A stretch of 64,000 nucleotides of DNA. It comes from Endomicrobiellum devescovinae. Its GTDB lineage: Bacteria > Elusimicrobiota > Endomicrobiia > Endomicrobiales > Endomicrobiaceae. Position 1 is the first letter of the stretch, and each line of letters begins with the position of its first letter. A program made the translations under genes and the position numbers. The DNA lies in NCBI GenBank assembly GCA_031255495.1, contig JAIRSK010000020.1:1-64000 (forward strand). Reading direction: 5' to 3'. Shown here one piece after another: positions 60,481 through 64,000 of this stretch. Under the pieces are notes generated by a model, which searched no databases, had not been told where the DNA came from, and saw only the letters and a program-made list of their open reading frames with translations.

Positions 60481-62630
60481 TGCATCTTCTCCAAAGCTCT
60501 TTTAACTTCCATTTTATCAGGTCTATAAACTAAAGCCTTCCTCAATAATACAGCCGCATTTGTAAAATCACCCCTGCTATAATAAGACATGCCTTGTTCA
60601 TAATATTTTTGCGCAATATTGTCCGCAGTTTTATTATATTCTGCAACAGCCGACGCATTTGACGGATTATATTCTATTGCAAGTTTATATTCTTTAAAAG
60701 CTTCTTCAAATTTATTTTTGCTAAAAAACTCAAAACCCTTTCTATAATAAATATCAGATAAGTCTTTGCTTATTTTGGACATATACTCGCGCGAACTTTT
60801 TGAATAATCAGCAAAATTATATTTATCTGCAAGTTCTTTGCTCTTTTTGAAATATACCATCGCTTTGTCAAGATTGTTTTCATCGTAATAATTTAATGCT
60901 CGTTCATACATCTTGTCTAATTTATCTCTTACTTTTCCCTGAGCAATAGTAGCTTTTTTATCGTTTTTATATTGAACTGCATTTTTTACATTCTTTTTTG
61001 CCGACGCCAATAAACCTCTAACATCGGCTCTTGAAGGCGACGCAATGACAATCGCCTCAAAGTATCTTATAGAATCTTCATAGTTGCCTTTGTCAAACAA
61101 AGCTCTACCCTTGTTATAAAGTTCAGAAATTTTATCAGATGCAATTTTTGCAAGCTGATTGTCAACATTTGTCATTTCAGTTTTTGCCGCATCATTTTCA
61201 TGGTCAATGTCCAAAATAAATGCAAGAGATTCTTTAGCGTTTACAAGATCTCCATCCTTGTAAAACTTCTTAAATCTCTTCCATAAATATTCTATTCTCT
61301 TTCTATTTTTGTCTCTGTTTCTTTCTTTTAAAACTTCTGAAGTATATGCTTCGGTCTTTTCTATGCCGCTTTTGGCAAGCAAATTTTCAGGATCCATAGA
61401 CAAAACTTTATTGTAGTACCTCCTTGCTTTTACAACATCGCCCAAAGCAAGAGCATTATTGGCTTTAGTCATATACTTACTATTTAAACTTGCATTATAA
61501 GCATCAACGTAAGATAACTCTTCGTTAATCTTTTTCAAATATTTTTGCGAAGCAGCATGGTCTGGATAAACAGCTAAAATTTCGCCAAATGCTTCTCTCG
61601 CTTTTATATAATCTTTCCTATTATATATATTAACTGCTTTTCTAAAATGTTCTTTAAGATAATAATCATACGCAGTCTTTTCAGAAGCAAAACTCCCTAA
61701 AGCACAGCTTAAATTGACACTGTGTGTTCCATCTATATTTTGCCCTGGAGCATAAGAGTAGTCTATAGTTACGCTTTGAATCTCCAAAGCAAATCCCATT
61801 CTGAAATCTGTGTCTAAAGATTTTTCAGCAAGCTTTACACCTGATCTTAAATCTAAGAAGTATATAGGAGAAAAAGAAGCGCCCGCAGAAAAGAAGTTGC
61901 CGGAATATATCTGTGAATTATAGTCTATTGCAACTTTTAAATTAAAAAAATCCTTTTCGCTATAAGCAGCCCCAACCGACAAAACTTGAGGTAAATCGTA
62001 ACTTTCTTTTATAAATTTCATTTTTGAGCCAAAATTTTTATAAGCTACTCCAAGAGATATATTGTCAAAATCGGCAAACCTGAAAATTCCTCCTATGTCA
62101 GCAGCAAAAGCTTCCGCACTGTAATCAGCAAGATTAGACCTTAAAAGTTTTAAGTTTACACCAAGTCCACCGTACATAAATTCAACTGGCATAGTTTCTT
62201 TTAAGTCAATTGAATAATTTAAGATCAAGCCTAAATCGTTAGAAGATGCCATATTTACAGAGTTACCGGAATTATCAAGATGGTCTATATTGCCAAACCC
62301 GGCGTACATAAATGAAATGCCGAAATTTCCAATAGAAGAAGGGAATTGAGCGCCCAAAAAGTTATATTGAATTGTGTTGAATATTAAAGAGTTGTTTATT
62401 GAACCTGTTATTCTATAAGTATCTATTGTTGAAGCTGGATTTAAGATTGATGAAGATGCATTTCCTGAAATCAAGGCAACACCAGCATCACCCATAGCTG
62501 AAGTTACAGGATTTGGGTTATACGAAAACATCCTTCCTCCTGTTACGCCCACAGCGGCGAAAACCGAAGAGTCAGATCCTAACAATACAATCAAAGCCGC
62601 AGCTAAAGAAACTAATCTTTTTTCTAACAT
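60477..62630 (-). CDS. PorV/PorQ-like barrel protein fused to TPR repeats
   Basis: About 717 residues from the ATG at 62630 (MLEKRLVSLAAALIVLLGS). After a signal peptide, residues about 30-310 match the PorV/PorQ (UPF0164) outer-membrane barrel family: GGRMFSYNPNPVTSAMGDAGVALISGNASSSILNPAS opens it. The rest is a chain of tetratricopeptide repeats (YYLKEHFRKAVNIYNRKDYIKAREAFGEIL, GRALFDKGNYEDSIRYFEAIV and others to the end). The barrel would sit in the outer membrane with TPRs in the periplasm. In Bacteroidota PorV-type proteins serve type IX secretion. Fusion to TPRs suggests a secretion or assembly hub for the neighbouring exported proteins. Confidence 0.75.
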   Translation of the reverse strand: MLEKRLVSLAAALIVLLGSDSSVFAAVGVTGGRMFSYNPNPVTSAMGDAGVALISGNASSSILNPASTIDTYRITGSINNSLIFNTIQYNFLGAQFPSSIGNFGISFMYAGFGNIDHLDNSGNSVNMASSNDLGLILNYSIDLKETMPVEFMYGGLGVNLKLLRSNLADYSAEAFAADIGGIFRFADFDNISLGVAYKNFGSKMKFIKESYDLPQVLSVGAAYSEKDFFNLKVAIDYNSQIYSGNFFSAGASFSPIYFLDLRSGVKLAEKSLDTDFRMGFALEIQSVTIDYSYAPGQNIDGTHSVNLSCALGSFASEKTAYDYYLKEHFRKAVNIYNRKDYIKAREAFGEILAVYPDHAASQKYLKKINEELSYVDAYNASLNSKYMTKANNALALGDVVKARRYYNKVLSMDPENLLAKSGIEKTEAYTSEVLKERNRDKNRKRIEYLWKRFKKFYKDGDLVNAKESLAFILDIDHENDAAKTEMTNVDNQLAKIASDKISELYNKGRALFDKGNYEDSIRYFEAIVIASPSRADVRGLLASAKKNVKNAVQYKNDKKATIAQGKVRDKLDKMYERALNYYDENNLDKAMVYFKKSKELADKYNFADYSKSSREYMSKISKDLSDIYYRKGFEFFSKNKFEEAFKEYKLAIEYNPSNASAVAEYNKTADNIAQKYYEQGMSYYSRGDFTNAAVLLRKALVYRPDKMEVKRALEKMQ

Positions 62631-62700
62631 TTCTGCCCTTGTTAAAAATAACAACAGACTTCTGTAAAGTTAGAACTGCTTCTGGGTTTTGTGTACGCTT

Positions 62701-63393
62701 TTATTTCTTATCTGGATCAAATCTAAAACCAACTCCAAAAATGGTTTTAATATGTTTTCTTCCCCAAGGTTTTAAAGAGTTTCTTAAATTCTTTATATGG
62801 GTATCAATGGTTCTGGTAGTAACCGATATGTTATACTCAAAAACGTTTTCCAAAATAAATCCTCTGTTTAGAACAACTCTAGGTTTTTGTAAAAATAAGT
62901 AAAGCAAATCAAATTCTTTTGGTCTTAATTGAACTTCTTTTCCATTAAGAAAAACAGTTCTTGATTCCAAAGATAATGAAAGATTGTCTATTTCAAAATT
63001 ATTGACTTTATCTTTACGTTTGGAACGCCTGAGCAAAGCCTTAACTCTAGCAACTAGTTCTCTATTGCTGAAAGGTTTCGTTAAATAATCGTCAGCGCCA
63101 GAATCAAGACCTGTAACTTTATTAGTTTCAGTAGATTCCACTGTAAGCATTATTATAAGAATATTTTTTAAAGCAGGAGTTTGCCTTATTGTTCTGCAAA
63201 ATTCTATTCCGCCTATCGTAGGCATATTAATATCTACAATTGCAAGATCTGGCTTAGATTTTAACATCCTCTCATATCCTTCATCAGTATCTTTACATGT
63301 GATAACCATAAAACCTTCGCCTTCAAGAAGGTTTTTCACCAAACTTCTTAAACTTTCTTCATCGTCAACCACAATAACTTTTGTTTCTACCAT
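62701..63393 (-). CDS. OmpR/PhoB family response regulator
   Basis: A 230-residue protein. Receiver domain (1-120) with the acidic pair VVDDEE, the phospho-acceptor Asp in LAIVDINMPTIGG (about residue 54), a Thr in MLTVES and the Lys in LTKPFSN. The winged-helix DNA-binding domain (about 130-230) carries the RPKEFDLLYLFLQKP and TIDTHIKNLRNSL motifs. It is 14 bp after the sensor kinase gene and 70 bp before the PorV/TPR gene, so it may regulate the export cluster that follows. Confidence 0.94.
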   Translation of the reverse strand: MVETKVIVVDDEESLRSLVKNLLEGEGFMVITCKDTDEGYERMLKSKPDLAIVDINMPTIGGIEFCRTIRQTPALKNILIIMLTVESTETNKVTGLDSGADDYLTKPFSNRELVARVKALLRRSKRKDKVNNFEIDNLSLSLESRTVFLNGKEVQLRPKEFDLLYLFLQKPRVVLNRGFILENVFEYNISVTTRTIDTHIKNLRNSLKPWGRKHIKTIFGVGFRFDPDKK

Positions 63394-63407
63394 AAAAAAT
63401 CCTTTTG

Positions 63408-64000
63408 CTAAATAAAAACTGGCAAAATAAATTTAATTGTTGTGCCTTCACCGACTTTGCTTTCCGCCCAAATAGTACCCTTATACAAAGATATTATCTC
63501 GCTTGTCAGAGAAAGCCCCAAACCACTTCCTTTTAATTTTTCAAATTTATTTCTTTTTATTTGATAAAACTTTTCAAAAATCTTCTTTAACAACTCTTTA
63601 GGGATCCCTATTCCAGTATCGGAAATCCAAACTTCAACAAACTTATCGCCATAATCCTGAGATAACATAGCTTTTACAGAAATTGCATCTCCTTCCTTGG
63701 TAAACTTAAAAGCATTGTTTAAAATACCAGACACTGCAAGACCAAGCAAGCCAGCATCACCCAACACCGGAGGAAGCCCATCAAGTATATCAATTATAAA
63801 TTTTTTCTTTTCTAAACTCGCAACAGATTTAAAATTGCGACTCTCTTGTTCAACAACTTCGTCTATATAAGCTGAAGTTCCTTTCGCTTTAACTTTTCCA
63901 GCTCTAAATTCTTCTGAACTTAAAACATTGTTTATAAAACACTTAAGCCTACCTGTAGAATCTTTTATTGTATTCAATCCTTCAAGCATATCCTGAGAAC
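63408..64000 (-). CDS. Sensor histidine kinase, C-terminal part (runs off the window)
   Basis: At least 197 residues are visible; the frame is open to the right edge. The HATPase_c domain is complete: N box ILNNAFKFTKEGD, G1 DTGIGIP, F box FEKFYQI, and G2 GSGLGLSL. The upstream residues (MLEGLNTIKDSTGRLKCFINN) are the second helix of the dimerisation domain, and the phospho-accepting His lies beyond the edge. It pairs with the response regulator 14 bp downstream. Its sensing domain and signal cannot be seen. Confidence 0.93.
   Translation of the reverse strand, partial: SQDMLEGLNTIKDSTGRLKCFINNVLSSEEFRAGKVKAKGTSAYIDEVVEQESRNFKSVASLEKKKFIIDILDGLPPVLGDAGLLGLAVSGILNNAFKFTKEGDAISVKAMLSQDYGDKFVEVWISDTGIGIPKELLKKIFEKFYQIKRNKFEKLKGSGLGLSLTSEIISLYKGTIWAESKVGEGTTIKFILPVFI

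Overview
The window is AT-rich, gene-dense chromosomal DNA from a bacterium with a Gram-negative-type envelope. Evidence for the outer membrane is a LolA-like carrier, an LptE-like lipoprotein beside leuS, a polymorphic-repeat autotransporter and a PorV/PorQ-like barrel protein. Energy metabolism includes a four-subunit pyruvate:ferredoxin oxidoreductase, which points to an anaerobe. The gene order and protein types look most like Elusimicrobiota, in particular Endomicrobium-type lineages. This is inferred from the overall picture; no 16S gene or marker search was available.

Layout. 1-760: start of a leftward gene, then a small exported protein with a palindromic promoter region. 777-8174: leftward envelope and housekeeping cluster (accB, wHTH, ftsK, lolA-like, frameshifted rodZ, rimO, pgsA, pgpA, metallo-hydrolase). 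8241-10673: rpsO-pnp with a hairpin between them. 10803-13429: YgiQ-type radical SAM protein and a LysM/M23 peptidase. 13430-19403: accessory island with a type II-C CRISPR-Cas module (cas9-cas1-cas2), two 36/37-bp CRISPR-repeat-like elements that each carry a complete promoter, a possible tracrRNA, and between the two elements a tiny Cys-rich secreted peptide followed by a small membrane protein. 19404-26220: complete trpEGDCFBA operon controlled by a tryptophan T-box riboswitch. 26272-32196: autotransporter, FtsB-like protein, lptE, leuS. 32208-38857: tlyA, dxs, ispA, xseB, xseA, rny. 38868-41433: 5-FTHF cyclo-ligase, rarA, a 6S RNA gene, zapA and a coiled-coil partner. 41609-44768: por operon. 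44893-47110: recR, dnaX. 47420-50977: rightward envelope-glycan-type cluster. 50988-54311: clpB, cysE. 54508-55716: orphan exported protein. 55821-64000: leftward run of exported YD-like, FlgD-like and PorV/TPR proteins preceded by a two-component system.

How things work together. The trp operon reads uncharged tRNA-Trp through its leader, so all seven enzymes are made together when tryptophan is short. The cas genes are compact and overlapping, with all catalytic residues visible, but no ordinary repeat-spacer array lies in the window. The repeat-like elements end in an extended -10 box, as in type II-C arrays where each repeat is its own promoter. Here one copy precedes a peptide/membrane-protein pair and the other precedes a candidate tracrRNA. 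That arrangement is the least expected part of the window. Several housekeeping promoters match TTGACA-N17-TAGAAT closely, and three place the predicted +1 at or within a few bases of the start codon.
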